This document shows positions 26,699-39,400 of a DNA stretch of 64,000 nt, in pieces. Both the position numbers and the translations under genes were made by a program. This stretch comes from Riptortus pedestris (lineage: Eukaryota > Arthropoda > Insecta > Hemiptera > Alydidae): the NCBI GenBank assembly GCA_019009955.1, contig CM032228.1:1050501-1114500 (forward strand), read 5' to 3'. Numbering within the stretch: position 1 is the stretch's first letter; the number at the start of each line of letters is the position of its first letter. The notes under the pieces are model-generated. The model was given only the letters and a program-made list of their open reading frames with translations, made no database searches and had not been told where the DNA came from.

Positions 26699-27412
26699 CA
26701 AGATGTCACCAAGGACCAAGATGTCACCAAGGACCAAGATGTCACCAAGGACCAAGATGTCACCAAGGACCAAGATGTCACCAAGGACCAAGATGCCACC
26801 AAGGACCAAGATGCCACCAAGGACCAAGATGTCACCAAGGACCAAGATGTCACCAAGGACCAAGATGTCACCAAGGACCAAGATGTCACCAAGGACCAAG
26901 ATGCCACCAAGGACCAAGATGCCACCAAGGACCAAGATGTCACCAAGGACCAAGATGCCACCAAGGACCAAGATGTCACCAAGGACCAAGATGCCACCAA
27001 GGACCAAGATGTCACCAAGGACCAAGATGCCACCAAGGACCAAGATGCCACCAAGGACCAAGATGTCACCAAGGACCAAGATGTCACCAAGGACCAAGAT
27101 GTCACCAAGGACCAAGATGTCACCAAGGACCAAGATGTCACCAAGGACCAAGATGTCACCAAGGACCAAGATGTCACCAAGGACCAAGATGCCACCAAGG
27201 ACCAAGATGCCACCAAGGACCAAGATGCCACCAAGGACCAAGATGTCACCAAGGACCAAGATGCCACCAAGGACCAAGATGCCACCAAGGACCAAGATGC
27301 CACCAAGGACCAAGATGTCACCAAGGACCAAGATGTCACCAAGGACCAAGATGCCACCAAGGACCAAGATGCCACCAAGGACCAAGATGTCACCAAGGAC
27401 CAAGATGTCTTG
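26699..27412. repeat. 18-bp minisatellite, about 39.5 units in two variants
   Basis: The unit is ATGTCACCAAGGACCAAG or ATGCCACCAAGGACCAAG, differing at one base. No other differences or length changes are visible. The order of T and C variants is irregular: T5 C2 T4 C2 T C T C T C2 T7 C3 T C3 T2 C2 T2. Since 18 is a multiple of 3 and the unit has no stops in several frames, long open frames appear on both strands. These are artefacts. Unremarkable AT-rich sequence lies to the left (26451-26698) and a family A copy to the right. Confidence 0.97.
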
Positions 27413-27451
27413 AAGATGGTGTCAGTAGGATCTCTGCCGCAGCTATTCAGC

Positions 27452-28107
27452 TCCTACTCATGATGAGATTTAAGAAATATCTATCGATCCTACCCAGGAG
27501 ATGCTGGAAATTATATATATATCGGAAGTCGGACCATTGGGAGGAGGATTTTCGACAATTCTAAATATCTCATTCAAAACATTGTATAGAACCAACCTTA
27601 TTGCAAATTAAATGTACTATCATTATTGTTATATACATTTATTCTCTATCTTGAATATTAACCGAAATGTTTTCAGCCTTCAGCAAACCCCCACTTCTAC
27701 TCATGTTACATAAACAATGCTCTGTTATGTAATAAACCACATTATTCAAAGCTTAAATACCTTAAATTGTTTTCAAGAGACCTTTATTATACGAGATAAA
27801 TTCAAATTTGTTATGGTGAGCCCCCCCCCCTTCTTAAGTTCTTGGACTACTAAAATTTGATTGATTGAGATAAAATTTATTCTGATCCATTATAATTACA
27901 GTACTAGATATAGTAAATAGTTTTCAATAAAATGAATGTGTTATATTCTGATATATTTCCGTAATTATTTTTCTACGTTTCCTATTATCGTTTGTATTTA
28001 TTCACTTGATGTTGGCGGTGCTATTGTGTTAGCAGTATGTACATTTATTTATTGCTAAACATCACGAGGGAAATCTGCTTAGTTTTCGCAGCCGCTGCGT
28101 GAAGGAC
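27452..28107 (+). repeat. Family A element, near full length
   Basis: Starts with TCCTACTCATGATGAGATTT and GATCCTACCCAGGAGA. Contains the centre, the C9 run, GAGATAAAATTTATTCTGAT and CAGTACTAGATATAG. Ends GGGAAATCTGCTTAGTTTTC then GCAGCCGCTGCGTGAAGGAC and a T run. It shares the extra segment around CAGTACTAGATATAG with the copy at 60090-60653. Confidence 0.75.
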
Positions 28108-28230
28108 TTTTATTATTATATTCTTAGATCGTCAGTGTCAATCGCTAAAACTGCGACACAACAAAGTAAAGAACTTCAATGTGATTATTAGCTGGGCAAC
28201 AATAAACAGCTGATCACATAGCAAGCACAC

Positions 28231-28271
28231 TTTATTAAGCTGAATATCATCTGTCGATTACATGTTTTATT
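28231..28271 (-). terminator. Candidate polyadenylation signals for the cuticle-like gene at 28.5 kb
   Basis: Two AATAAA hexamers on the minus strand (28236-28231 and 28271-28266) lie about 160-200 bases past the stop at 28429, in unique AT-rich sequence that could be a 3' untranslated region. Confidence 0.45.
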
Positions 28272-28428
28272 CAGTCTGCCGATGGCCTCAAGTTGACCAA
28301 GCCTCGACTGGGCGAGCTACATTCTATCAAGATTATTTATAAGAAGAATCTGTTGTACAAGCTGCTGCTTATTCATATTATTAAAGGAAGCACCTGATTA
28401 GCATAAAAATGGAAACAATAAGCTGTTG

Positions 28429-28597
28429 CTATCCCATCGGCCTGACTGGAGCCTTAGGTGGGGAAGAGGGCACTTCAATCAGCTCAAAGTTGAAGCCGGA
28501 CCGGGTTGCTGTATACTTGAATCGCACCAAATCGGAATAGCTAGAAACGAACGCCTCTCCCGTCCGCCATGGTTCATGTCCAAGGTCCACTAGCAAT
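28429..28597 (-). CDS. Terminal exon of a cuticle-like secreted protein (paralogue of the exon at 53.2 kb)
   Basis: The minus strand shows an acceptor TTTTTGCTAG at 28599-28598, one base completing a split Arg codon (AG|A), then 55 codons and TAG at 28431-28429. The protein includes LLVDLGHEPWRTGEAF, LVRFKYTATRSGFNFELIEV and a Pro-rich tail ending PVRPMG. It aligns by eye to the exon at 53042-53318: same split Arg, the spacing of PW and G in HEPWRTG/SQPWDAG, and VR-aromatic...GF...E. The pattern resembles the end of the Rebers-Riddiford chitin-binding consensus (Y/W-x-A/S...GF). No upstream exon for it is found before the satellite arrays. It may belong to its own gene or be an alternative last exon for the exon at 56.1 kb, whose phase fits. 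Confidence 0.65.
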
Positions 28598-28644
28598 CTA
28601 GCAAAAATAAAATAAGTCCTTGTTATATCAGAGCAACCAAAGAA

Positions 28645-29028
28645 TTTGTGTGTGTGTGTGTGAGTGAGTGAGGGGGGAGAGATAGGAAGATGGAGAAAGA
28701 GGGAGAGGGAGAGTGTGTGTGTGCGTGAGTGAGGGGGGAGAGATAGGAAGATGGAGAAAGAGGGAGAGGGAGAGTGTGCGTGAGTGAGGGGGGAGAGATA
28801 GGAAGATGGAGAAAGAGGGAGAGGGGAGAGATAGGAAGATGGAGAAAGAGGGAGAGGGAGAGTGTGTGAGAGGGGAGAGATAGAAAGAGGGAGAGGGAGA
28901 GTGTGTGAGAGGGGAGAGATAGGAAGATGGAGAAAGAGGGAGAGGGAGAGTGTGTGAGAGGGGAGAGATAGGAAGATGGAGAAAGAGGGAGAGGGAGAGT
29001 GTGTGAGAGGGGAGAGATAGGAAGATTA
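28645..29028. repeat. Purine-rich (GA/GT) imperfect tandem repeat, roughly 50-bp period
   Basis: Repeats of GGGGAGAGATAGGAAGATGG and AGAAAGAGGGAGAGGGAGAG separated by GTGTGTGAGAG, with variable GTGTGCGTGAGTGAG insertions at the left. Nearly every base on the plus strand is a purine except for the GT stretches. Confidence 0.9.
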
Positions 29029-29079
29029 ATATTTATAAATGGGGGGCTGCAATAAAGAACGATTATCTTTTCGATTTTA

Positions 29080-32000
29080 TTAGCTATGTTCTCCTCACTT
29101 ACTCTTTCTCCCCTCTTTCTATTTATATATATATTATCTTTCTATCCTTCCTTGTTCTATCCCCCTCTTTCTCTTTCTATATATATCTCTTTTCTTCTCC
29201 CTCCCTCTTTCTCTTCCTATTATATATCTCTTATTATCTCACTTTCCCCATTTCCCCTCTTCTCTTTCTCTATATAATCCTTTTCTTTTCTTCATTCTCA
29301 TTCTCCCTTTCCCTTTCTTTCTCCTCTTATATCTCTTTTCTCTTCACATCCTCATTCTCCCTCTTTCATTCTAATCTCCTTAACTACCACCCTCCTTTTT
29401 CTCTCTCACTTCCTCATTCTCACGCCCTCTTTTCTTTTTCCCATATATATCTCTTTTCATAATATCCCTACCGATTTTCTTTCTCTTAGTCTAATATATA
29501 TTCTCCGTTATATCAATGATCATCTTTATATTTCATCTTTATTATATTTTAATATAATTAATAAGTATAACTATTGATATTTATATATTATATATCTTTT
29601 ATATATATTAATAATTCTAACTATTTCTATTTATCTATATAAATCGTTCCTTATTCACTTAATAATTCTCCCTACTTTCTTCTTTTCTCTATATATCTCT
29701 TTTCTCTGCCCCTCCTCATTTTTCCCTCTTTTTTTTGTTCCTAGTATTGACCTTTTCCTCACTTCCTTTATCTCCCCCTTTCTCTTTTTCCATTAACTCT
29801 TTCCCACGCCCCATTCTCCCCTTTCTCTTGTCTCTATATACCCTTTTCGCTCACTGCCTCATTCTCCCGCTTTCCTTTCTCTATATATCTCTTTTTCTCT
29901 CTCTCCCGTTTCTCTTTCTCTTATATATCTCTTTTCTCTCCCCTTTCCCCATCTCCCTCTTGCTTTCTCTATATATCTTCTTTTTTCCAATTCCCATTTT
30001 CCCCTTTCGCTTCTCTAAGATCCTCTTTTCTCTCACGCCCTCATTCGCCCTCTTTTCTTTCTCTAATTTTCTCTTTTCTCTCCCTCCCTTCTTTTTCTCT
30101 CATAATCTCTTTCTCTCCCCCCCTCTTCTCTTTCTTTAATGACTCTTGTCTCTCCCTCCCTCTTTCTCTTTCTCTAATATCTCTGTTCCTCCCTCCCCTC
30201 TTTCCTTGCTCTAAAAAATCTCTTCTCTCACTTCCTCATTCTCCCCTTTCTCTTTCTCATATATCCTTTTCTACTCACTTCCCTTTCCTCCCTCTCTGCC
30301 CTATATATCCTGTTCTCTCACTTCCTCATTTTCCCCCTTCTCTTTCTCTATATACCTTTTTCCTCACTCCTCATTCCCCCTCTTCTCGTTTTTCTATATA
30401 TTTTCTTTCTCTCCCCCCTCGTTCGCTTTTCCCATATATTTTTCTTTGCTTCACTCCCTCTTTCTCTTTTTCTAGTTTATCCTCTCCACTCCTCATTCCC
30501 CCCCCTTTCTCATAATCTCTTCTCTCACTTCCTCATTCTCCCCTTCTGCCCTAATACCTCTTTCTCTCACCCTTTTCTCCCTCTTTCTCTCTCTATATAT
30601 CCTTTTCTTCCCTCCCTCTTTCTCTTTCTCATATATCTTTCTAAAAATCCCTCTTTCTCTTTCTCATATATCTCTTTCCTCACTTCCTCATTCTCCCCTT
30701 CTCTTCCAATATCTCTTGCTCCTTTACTCCCATCTCCCTCTTTCTCTTTTTCTATAAGCTCTTTTTTTTTCAAATTCCTCATTCTCCCTCCTCGGCGCTA
30801 TATACCCTTTTCTCTCCATTCCCTCATTCTCCCTCTTTCCTTCTTTTTAATAACTCTTTTCTCTCCCCTCCTCTTTCTCTTTCTCTATATATCTCTTTCT
30901 CTCAACCCCTCTCCTTTCTCTATATATCGCTTTCCTCAATTCCTCATCTCCCTCTGTCCTTCTCAATATCTCTTCCTCACTTCCTCATCTCCCCTTTTTC
31001 TTTCTCGATATATCCTTTCTCTCACTCCCATTCTCCCTCTTCTCGTTCTCTATATATCTCTTTTCTCTCACTCCCAAGCCCCTCTTTCTCTTTCGCTATA
31101 TACCTTTTTCTCTCCTTCCCCCATTCTCCCTCGTTCGCTTCTCTATATTTTCTCTTTTCTCCCCTCCCTCTCTCTTCTCTAGATATCTCTTTCCTCACTC
31201 CCTCTTTCCCTGTCGATAATCTCCTTTCCCACTGCCCATTCTCCCTGTCTCGTTCTCTATATATCCTTTTCTCTCACTTCCTCATCTCCCCTTTTTCTTG
31301 CCTAATATCTTTCCGCTCATTCCTCCCTCTCCCTCTTCTCTTTCTCTATAATCCTCCCTTTTTTCTCACTTCCGCCATCTCCCTCTTTTCCTTGCTCTCC
31401 CTCCCTCGCTCGTTCCATTTTATCCTTTCTCTCACTCCCCTTCTCTTCTCTATAATCTCTTCTTCACCCCATTCTCCCTCTTCTCTTTCCCAAATCCTTT
31501 CTCTCATTTTCCTCATTCCCCTCTTGTCTGCTCAAATTTTACCCTTTTTCTCTCCTCCCCCCCTTTGCTCTATATTTTCCTTTTTTCCTCCCCCCCTCTC
31601 CCGATTTATCCTTCCCACTCTCATTCTCCCCTTCTCTTCTCTATGAGTCCTTTTCTCTCACCCTCAATTCTCCCTTTTTTCTCTTCTCTAAACCTTCTCT
31701 CCACGGCCCTCCCCTCGTTTCGCCTCTATAATCCTTCTCTCCACTTCCTCATGCCCGCTCTTTCTCTTTATGGGTTTTTTGCCTCCTCCCATCCCCCTTT
31801 CTCTTTCTCATTTTTATCTTTTCTCTCACTCCCTCTTGCGGGGTCTCTTTTTATCCTTTTCTCCTACTCCTCATTCCCCCTTTCTCCTCTTTATACCGGG
31901 CTCCATTTCCCCATTCTCCCTTCTCCCGTGGCATAGACCTTTTCTCCCCACCCTTTTTCCTTTCCTAATACCTTTCTCACGCCTCATTCTCCTCTTCCCT

Positions 32001-32790
32001 GTTTATCTCCTGTCCTAAAGGGCCTCTTTCGCCCCTTTGGGCTCATTATCCTTTCCGCACCCCCTTTCTTTCCCTTCGCTATATCCTTTCCGCACTTCCC
32101 CATTTCCCCTCGGCTCTGGCCTAATTTCTCTTTTCGCGCCCTCCCTCGGCTCTTTCTGGGGTTTCTACTGTCTCTCACTCCTCGCTTTTCTCAGGGGACC
32201 TTTTAGCTCGCGTGTCTCACGTCCCATCTCCCCTTTCTCTCCTATAATCGTTTTGGGGCTCACTCCTCATTCCCCGCATTCCTGTTTCTCTCACTCCTCA
32301 TTCGCCCTCTTTCTGCTCTTCTCTATTTTGCCTTTTCCTCCATTCCCTCTGTCTCCCCCCTTCGGCTTTCCGGTATTATCTAATTTTTTCCCCCCCCGCT
32401 TTTCCCCTTTTCCCATATATCTCTGCTCCACTCCTCCCTCCCCCTTTTTCTCCAGATACTCTTTCCCCTCAAATTCCTCCCCCCCCGCCTGCCGGCCTAT
32501 ATATCTCTTTTTCCTCACTCCCTCTTCCTGTCCATATATCCCCTTTTCCCCCACCCAACCCCCATCTCCCCCTGGTCTTTCTCGAGAATCTCTTCTCCCA
32601 CCCCTCCCCCCCCTCCCGCTTCTCTTCTCTATATATCGTTTTTTCCCCCCCTTTGCTTTCCTATATACTCTTTTCCTCACTCCCCCTTTTTCCCCTTCTC
32701 TTTTCCCATATGCTTTTCTCCACTTCCCCTCTCCTTTTTTCTCCTTTCCTCTATAATCTCTTTTCTCACTTCCCTTTCCGGCCTATATTC
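29080..32790. repeat. 3.7-kb polypyrimidine tract, degenerate 40-50 bp repeat
   Basis: Plus strand is almost entirely C and T with recurring elements TCTCTATATATCTCTTTTCT, CTCACTTCCTCATTCTCCC and CTCTTTCTC. Repeat length and composition drift. The left part has intact TATATAT cores, and the right part (after about 31400) is C-rich with scattered GG insertions and many indels. About 29500-29650 is an AT-rich interruption. Open frames within it are compositional artefacts. Confidence 0.9.
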
Positions 32791-32799
32791 TCGTTTGGG

Positions 32800-35700
32800 A
32801 CCTTTTTGCTGCTAGCTCCCGCTGACGGGATGTATAGTGGGGCTATCCCCTTTATTGCTGCTAGCTCCAGCTGACGGGATGTATAGTGGGGCTATCCCCT
32901 TTATTGCTGCCAGCTCCAGCTGACGGGATGTATAGTGGGGCTATCCCCTTTAATGCCGCCAGCTCCAGCTGACGGGATGTATAGTGGGGCTATCCCCTTT
33001 ATTGCTGCCAGCTCCAGCTGACGGGATGTATAGTGGGGCTATCCCCTTTATTGTTGCCAGCTCCAGCTGACGGGATGTATAGTGGGGCTATCCCCTTTAT
33101 TGCTGCCAGCTCCAGCTGACGGGATGTATAGTGGGGCTATCCCCTTTATTGCTGCGAGCTCCAGCTGACGGGATGTATAGTGGGGCTATCCCCTTTATTG
33201 CTGCCAGCTCCAGCTGACGGGATGTATAGTGGGGCTATCCCCTTTATTGCTGCCAGCTCCAGCTGACGGGATGTATAGTGGGGCTATCCCCTTTATTGCT
33301 GCCAGCTCCAGCTGACGGGATGTATAGTGGGGCTATCCCCTTTATTGCTGCCAGCTCCAGCTGACGGGATGTATAGTGGGGCTATCCCCTTTATTGCTGC
33401 CAGCTCCAGCTGACGGGATGTATAGTGGGGCTATCCCCTTTATTGCTGCTAGCTCCAGCTGACGGGATGTATAGTGGGGCTATCCCCTTTATTGCTGCCA
33501 GCTCCAGCTGACGGGATGTATAGTGGGGCTATCCCCTTTATTGGTGCCAGCTCCAGCTGACGGGATGTATAGTGGGGCTATCCCCTTTATTGCTGCTAGC
33601 TCCAGCTGACGGGATGTATAGTGGGGCTATCCCCTTTATTGCTGCCAGCTCCAGCTGACGGGATGTATAGTGGGGCTATCCCCTTTATTGCTGCCAGCTC
33701 CAGCTGACGGGATGTATAGTGGGGCTATCCCCTTTATTGCTGCCAGCTCCAGCTGACGGGATGTATAGTGGGGCTATCCCCTTTATTGCTGCCAGCTCCA
33801 GCTGACGGGATGTATAGTGGGGCTATCCCCTTTATTGCTGCCAGCTCCAGCTGACGGGATGTATAGTGGGGCTATCCCCTTTATTGCTGCTAGCTCCAGC
33901 TGACGGGATGTATAGTGGGGCTATCCCCTTTATTGCTGCCAGCTCCAGCTGACGGGATGTATAGTGGGGCTATCCCCTTTATTGCTGCCAGCTCCAGCTG
34001 ACGGGATGTATAGTGGGGCTATCCCCTTTATTGCTGCTAGCTCCAGCTGACGGGATGTATAGTGGGGCTATCCCCTTTATTGCTGCCAGCTCCAGCTGAC
34101 GGGATGTATAGTGGGGCTATCCCCTTTATTGCTGCCAGCTCCAGCTGACGGGATGTATAGTGGGGCTATCCCCTTTATTGCTGCTAGCTCCAGCTGACGG
34201 GATGTATAGTGGGGCTATCCCCTTTATTACGGCCAGCTCCAGCTGACGGGATGTCTAGTGGGGCTATCCCCTTTATTGCTGCCAGCTCCAGCTGACGGGA
34301 TGTATAGTGGGGCTATCCCCTTTATTGCTGCCAGCTCCAGCTGACGGGATGTATAGTGGGGCTATCCCCTTTATTGCTGCCAGCTCCAGCTGACGGGATG
34401 TATAGTGGGGCTATCCCCTTTATTGCTGCCAGCTCCAGCTGACGGGATGTATAGTGGGGCTATCCCCTTTAATGCCTCCAGCTCCAGTTGACAGGATGTA
34501 TAGTGGGGCTATCCCCTTTATTGCTGCCAGCTCCAGCTGACGGGATGTATAGTGGGGCTATCCCCTTCATTGCTGCCAGCTCCAGCTGACGGGATGTATA
34601 GTGGGGCTATCCCCTTTATTGCTGCCAGCTCCAGCTGACGGGATGTATAGTGGGGCTATCCCCTTTATTGCTGCCAGCTCCAGCTGACGGGATGTATAGT
34701 GGGGCTATCCCCTTTATTGCTGCTAGCTCCAGCTGACGGGATGTATAGTGGGGCTATCCCCTTTATTGCTGCCAGCTCCAGCTGACGGGATGTATAGTGG
34801 GGCTATCCCCTTTATTGCTGCCAGCTCCAGCTGACGGGATGTATAGTGGGGCTATCCCCTTTATTGCTGCCAGCTCCAGCTGACGGGATGTATAGTGGGG
34901 CTATCCCCTTCATTGCTGCCAGCTCCAGCTGACGGGATGTATAGTGGGGCTATCCCCTTTATTGCTGCCAGCTCCAGCTGACGGGATGTATAGTGGGGCT
35001 ATCCCCTTTATTGCTGCTAGCTCCAGCTGACGGGATGTATAGTGGGGCTATCCCCTTTATTGTTGCCAGCTCCAGCTGACGGGATGTATAGTGGGGCTAT
35101 CCCCTTTATTGCTGCTAGCTCCAGCTGACGGGATGTATAGTGGGGCTATCCCCTTTATTGCTGCCAGCTCCAGCTGACGGGATGTATAGTGGGGCTATCC
35201 CCTTTATTGCTGCCAGCTCCAGCTGACGGGATGTATAGTGGGGCTATCCCCTTTATTGCTGCCAGCTCCAGCTGACGGGATGTATAGTGGGGCTATCCCC
35301 TTTATTGCTGCCAGCTCCAGCTGACGGGATGTATAGTGGGGCTATCCCCTTTATTGCTGCCAGCTCCAGCTGACGGGATGTATAGTGGGGCTATCCCCTT
35401 TATTGCTGCCAGCTCCAGCTGACGGGATGTATAGTGGGGCTATCCCCTTTATTGCTGCCAGCCCCAGCTGACGGGATGTATAGTGGGGCTATCCCCTTTA
35501 TTGCTGCCAGCTCCAGCTGACGGGATGTATAGTGGGGCTATCCCCTTTATTGCTGCCAGCTCCAGCTGACGGGATGTATAGTGGGGCTATCCCCTTTATT
35601 GCTGCCAGCTCCAGCTGACGGGATGTATAGTGGGGCTATCCCCTTTATTGCTGCCAGCTCCAGCTGACGGGATGTATAGTGGGGCTATCCCCTTTATTGC

Positions 35701-38700
35701 TGCCAGCTCCAGCTGACGGGATGTATAGTGGGGCTATCCCCTTTATTGCTGCCAGCTCCAGCTGACGGGATGTATAGTGGGGCTATCCCCTTTATTGCTG
35801 CCAGCTCCAGCTGACGGGATGTATAGTGGGGCTATCCCCTTTATTGCTGCCAGCTCCAGCTGACGGGATGTATAGTGGGGCTATCCCCTTTATTGCTGCC
35901 AGCTCCAGCTGACGGGATGTATAGTGGGGCTATCCCCTTTATTGCTGCCAGCCCCAGCTGACGGGATGTATAGTGGGGCTATCCCCTTTATTGCTGCCAG
36001 CTCCAGCTGACGGGATGTATAGTGGGGCTATCCCCTTTATTGCTGCCAGCACCAGCTGACGGTATGTATAGTGGGGCTATCCCATTTATTGCTGCCAGCT
36101 CCAGCTGACGGGATGTATAGTGGGGCTATCCCCTTTATTGCTGCCAGATCCAGCTGACGGGATGTATAGTGGGGCTATCCCCTTTATTGCTGCCAGCTCC
36201 AGCTGACGGGATGTATAGTGGGGCTATCCCCTTTATTGCTGCCAGCTCCAGCTGACGGGATGTATAGTGGGGCTATCCCCTTTATTGCTGCCAGCTCCAG
36301 CTGACGGGATGTATAGTGGGGCTATCCCCTTTATTGCTGCCAGCTCCAGCTGACGGGATGTATAGTGGGGCTATCCCCTTTATTGCTGCCAGCTCCAGCT
36401 GACGGGATGTATAGTGGGGCTATCCCCTTTATTGCTGCCAGCTCCAGCTGACGGCATGTATAGTGGGGCTATCCCCTTTATTGCTGCCAGCTCCAGCTGA
36501 CGGGATGTATAGTGGGGCTATCCCCTTTATTGCTGCTAGCTCCAGCTGACGGGATGTATAGTGGGGCTATCCCCTTTATTGCTGCCAGCTCCAGCTGACG
36601 GGATGTATAGTGGGGCTATCCCCTTTATTGCTGCCAGCTCCAGCTGACGGGATGTATAGTGGGGCTATCCCCTTTATTGCTGCCAGCTCCAGCTGACGGG
36701 ATGTATAGTGGGGCTATCCCCTTTATTGCTGCCAGCTCCAGCTGACGGGATGTATAGTGGGGCTATCCCCTTTATTGCTGCCAGCTCCAGCTGACGGGAT
36801 GTATAGTGGGGCTATCCCCTTTATTGCTGCCAGCTCCAGCTGACGGGATGTATAGTGGGGCTATCCCCTTTATTGCTGCCAGCTCCAGCTGACGGGATGT
36901 ATAGTGGGGCTATCCCCTTTATTGCTGCCAGCTCCAGATGACGGGATGTATAGTGGGGCTATCCCCTTTATTGCTGCCAGCTCCAGCTGACGGGATGTAT
37001 AGTGGGGCTATCCCCTTTATTGCTGCCAGCTCCAGCTGACGGGATGTATAGTGAAGCTATCCCCTTTATTGCTGACGGGATATATAGTGGGGCTATCCCC
37101 TTTATTGCTGCTAGCTCCAGCTGACGGGATGTATAGTGAAGCTATCCCTTTTATTGCTGACGGGATGTATAGTGGGGCTATCCCCTTTATTGCTGCCAGC
37201 TCCAGCTGACGGGATGTATAGTGGGGCTATCCCCTTTATTGCTGCCAGCTCCAGCTGACGGGATGTATAGTGGGGCTATCCCCTTTATTGCTGCCAGCTC
37301 CAGCTGACGGGATGTATAGTGGGGCTATCCCCTTTATTGCTGACGGGATATATAGTGGGGCTATCCCCTTTAATGCCGCAAGGTCCAGCTGACGGGATGT
37401 ATAGTGGGGCTATCCCCTTTATTGCTGCCAGCTCCAGCTGACGGGATGTATAGTGGGGCTATCCCCTTTATTGCTGCCAGCTCCAGCTGTCGGGATGTAT
37501 AGTGGGGCTATCCCCTTTATTGCTGCCAGCTCCAGCTGACGGGATGTATAGTGGGGCTATCCCCTTTATTGCTGCCAGCTCCAGCTGACGGGATGTATAG
37601 TGGGGCTATCCCCTTTATTGCTGCCAGCTCCAGCTGACGGGATGTATAGTGGGGCTATCCCCTTTATTGCTGCCAGCTCCAGCTGACGGGATGTATAGTG
37701 GGGCTATCCCCTTTATTGCTGCCAGCTCCAGCTGACGGGATGTATAGTGGGGCTATCCCCTTTATTGCCGCCAGCTCCAGCTGACGGGATGTATAGTGGG
37801 GCTATCCCCTTTATTGCTGCCAGCTCCAGCTGACGGGATGTATAGTGGGGCTATCCCCTTTATTGCTGCTAGCTCCAGCTGACGGGATGTATAGTGGGGC
37901 TATCCCCTTTATTGCTGCCAGCTCCAGCTGACGGGATGTATAGTGGGGCTATCCCCTTTATTGCTGCCAGCTCCAGCTGACGGGATGTATAGTGGGGCTA
38001 TCCCCTTTATTGCTGCCAGCTCCAGCTGACGGGATGTATAGTGGGGCTATCCCCTTTATTGCTGCTAGCTCCAGCTGACGGGATGTATAGTGGGGCTATC
38101 CCCTTTATTGCTGCCAGCTCCAGCTGACGGGATGTATAGTGGGGCTATCCCCTTTATTGCTGCCAGCTCCAGCTGACGGGATGTATAGTGGGGCTATCCC
38201 CTTTATTGCTGCTAGCTCCAGCTGACGGGATGTATAGTGGGGCTATCCCCTTTATTGCTGCCAGCTCCAGCTGACGGGATGTATAGTGGGGCTATCCCCT
38301 TTATTGCTGCTAGCTCCAGCTGACGGGATGTATAGTGGGGCTATCCCCTTTATTGCTGCTAGCTCCAGCTGACGGGATGTATAGTGGGGCTATCCCCTTT
38401 ATTACGGCCAGCTCCAGCTGACGGGATGTATAGTGGGGCTATCCCCTTTATTGCTGCTAGCTCCAGCTGACGGGATGTATAGTGGGGCTATCCCCTTTAT
38501 TGCTGCTAGCTCCAGCTGACGGGATGTATAGTGGGGCTATCCCCTTTATTGCTGCCAGCTCCAGCTGACGGGATGTATAGTGGGGCTATCCCCTTTATTG
38601 CTGCTAGCTCCAGCTGACGGGATGTATAGTGGGGCTATCCCCTTTATTGCTGCTAGCTCCAGCTGACGGGATGTATAGTGGGGCTATCCCCTTTATTGCT

Positions 38701-39400
38701 GCCAGCTCCAGCTGACGGGATGTATAGTGGGGCTATCCCCTTTATTGCTGCTAGCTCCAGCTGACGGGATGTATAGTGGGGCTATCCCCTTTATTGCTGC
38801 TAGCTCCAGCTGACGGGATGTATAGTGGGGCTATCCCCTTTATTGCTGCTAGCTCCAGCTGACGGGATGTATAGTGGGGCTATCCCCTTTATTGCTGCTA
38901 GCTCCAGCTGACGGGATGTATAGTGGGGCTATCCCCTTTATTGCTGCTAGCTCCAGCTGACGGGATGTATAGTGGGGCTATCCCCTTTATTGCTGCCAGC
39001 TCCAGCTGACGGGATGTATAGTGGGGCTATCCCCTTTATTGCTGCCAGCTCCAGCTGACGGGATGTATAGTGGGGCTATCCCCTTTATTGCTGCCAGCTC
39101 CAGATGAAGGGATGTATAGTGGGGCTATCCCCTTTATTGCTGCCAGCTCCAGCTGACGGGATGTATAGTGGTGCTATCCTCTTTATTGTTGCCCGCTCCA
39201 ACTGACGGAATGTATAGTGGGGCTATCCCATTTATTGCTGCTAGCTCCAGCTGACGGGATGTATAGTGGGGCTATCCCCTCTATTGCTGCCAGCTCCAGC
39301 AGACGGGATGTATAGTGGGGCTATCCCCTTTATTGCTGCCAGCTCCAGATGACGGGATGTACAGTGGGGCTATCCCCTTTATTGCTGCTACCTCCAGCTG
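32800..39400. repeat. 49-bp satellite array, about 135 units
   Basis: The unit is GCTGCCAGCTCCAGCTGACG, GGATGTATAGTGGGGCTATC, CCCTTTATT (49 bases). A common C/T variant (GCTGCCAGC or GCTGCTAGC) defines two subtypes. T units are concentrated at 37860-38990 and scattered elsewhere. Each unit holds GGGGCTATCCCC, a 4-bp stem with a 4-base loop. Units at about 37070, 37155 and 37340 lack the same 13 bases (GCCAGCTCCAGCT). Units at the far right (39090-39400) are the most diverged. Because 49 is not a multiple of 3, no long frame survives. Confidence 0.98.

Noticed and set aside
26616..27463. Long open frames on both strands (MSPRTK-type repeats and others)
   Set aside because: The 18-bp unit contains no stop in several frames. 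Four overlapping frames on two strands cannot all be genes, and none has flanking conserved sequence.
29086..32874. Many open frames rich in Ser, Phe, Leu and Pro or Arg and Lys
   Set aside because: They are compositional artefacts of the polypyrimidine tract and its complement.
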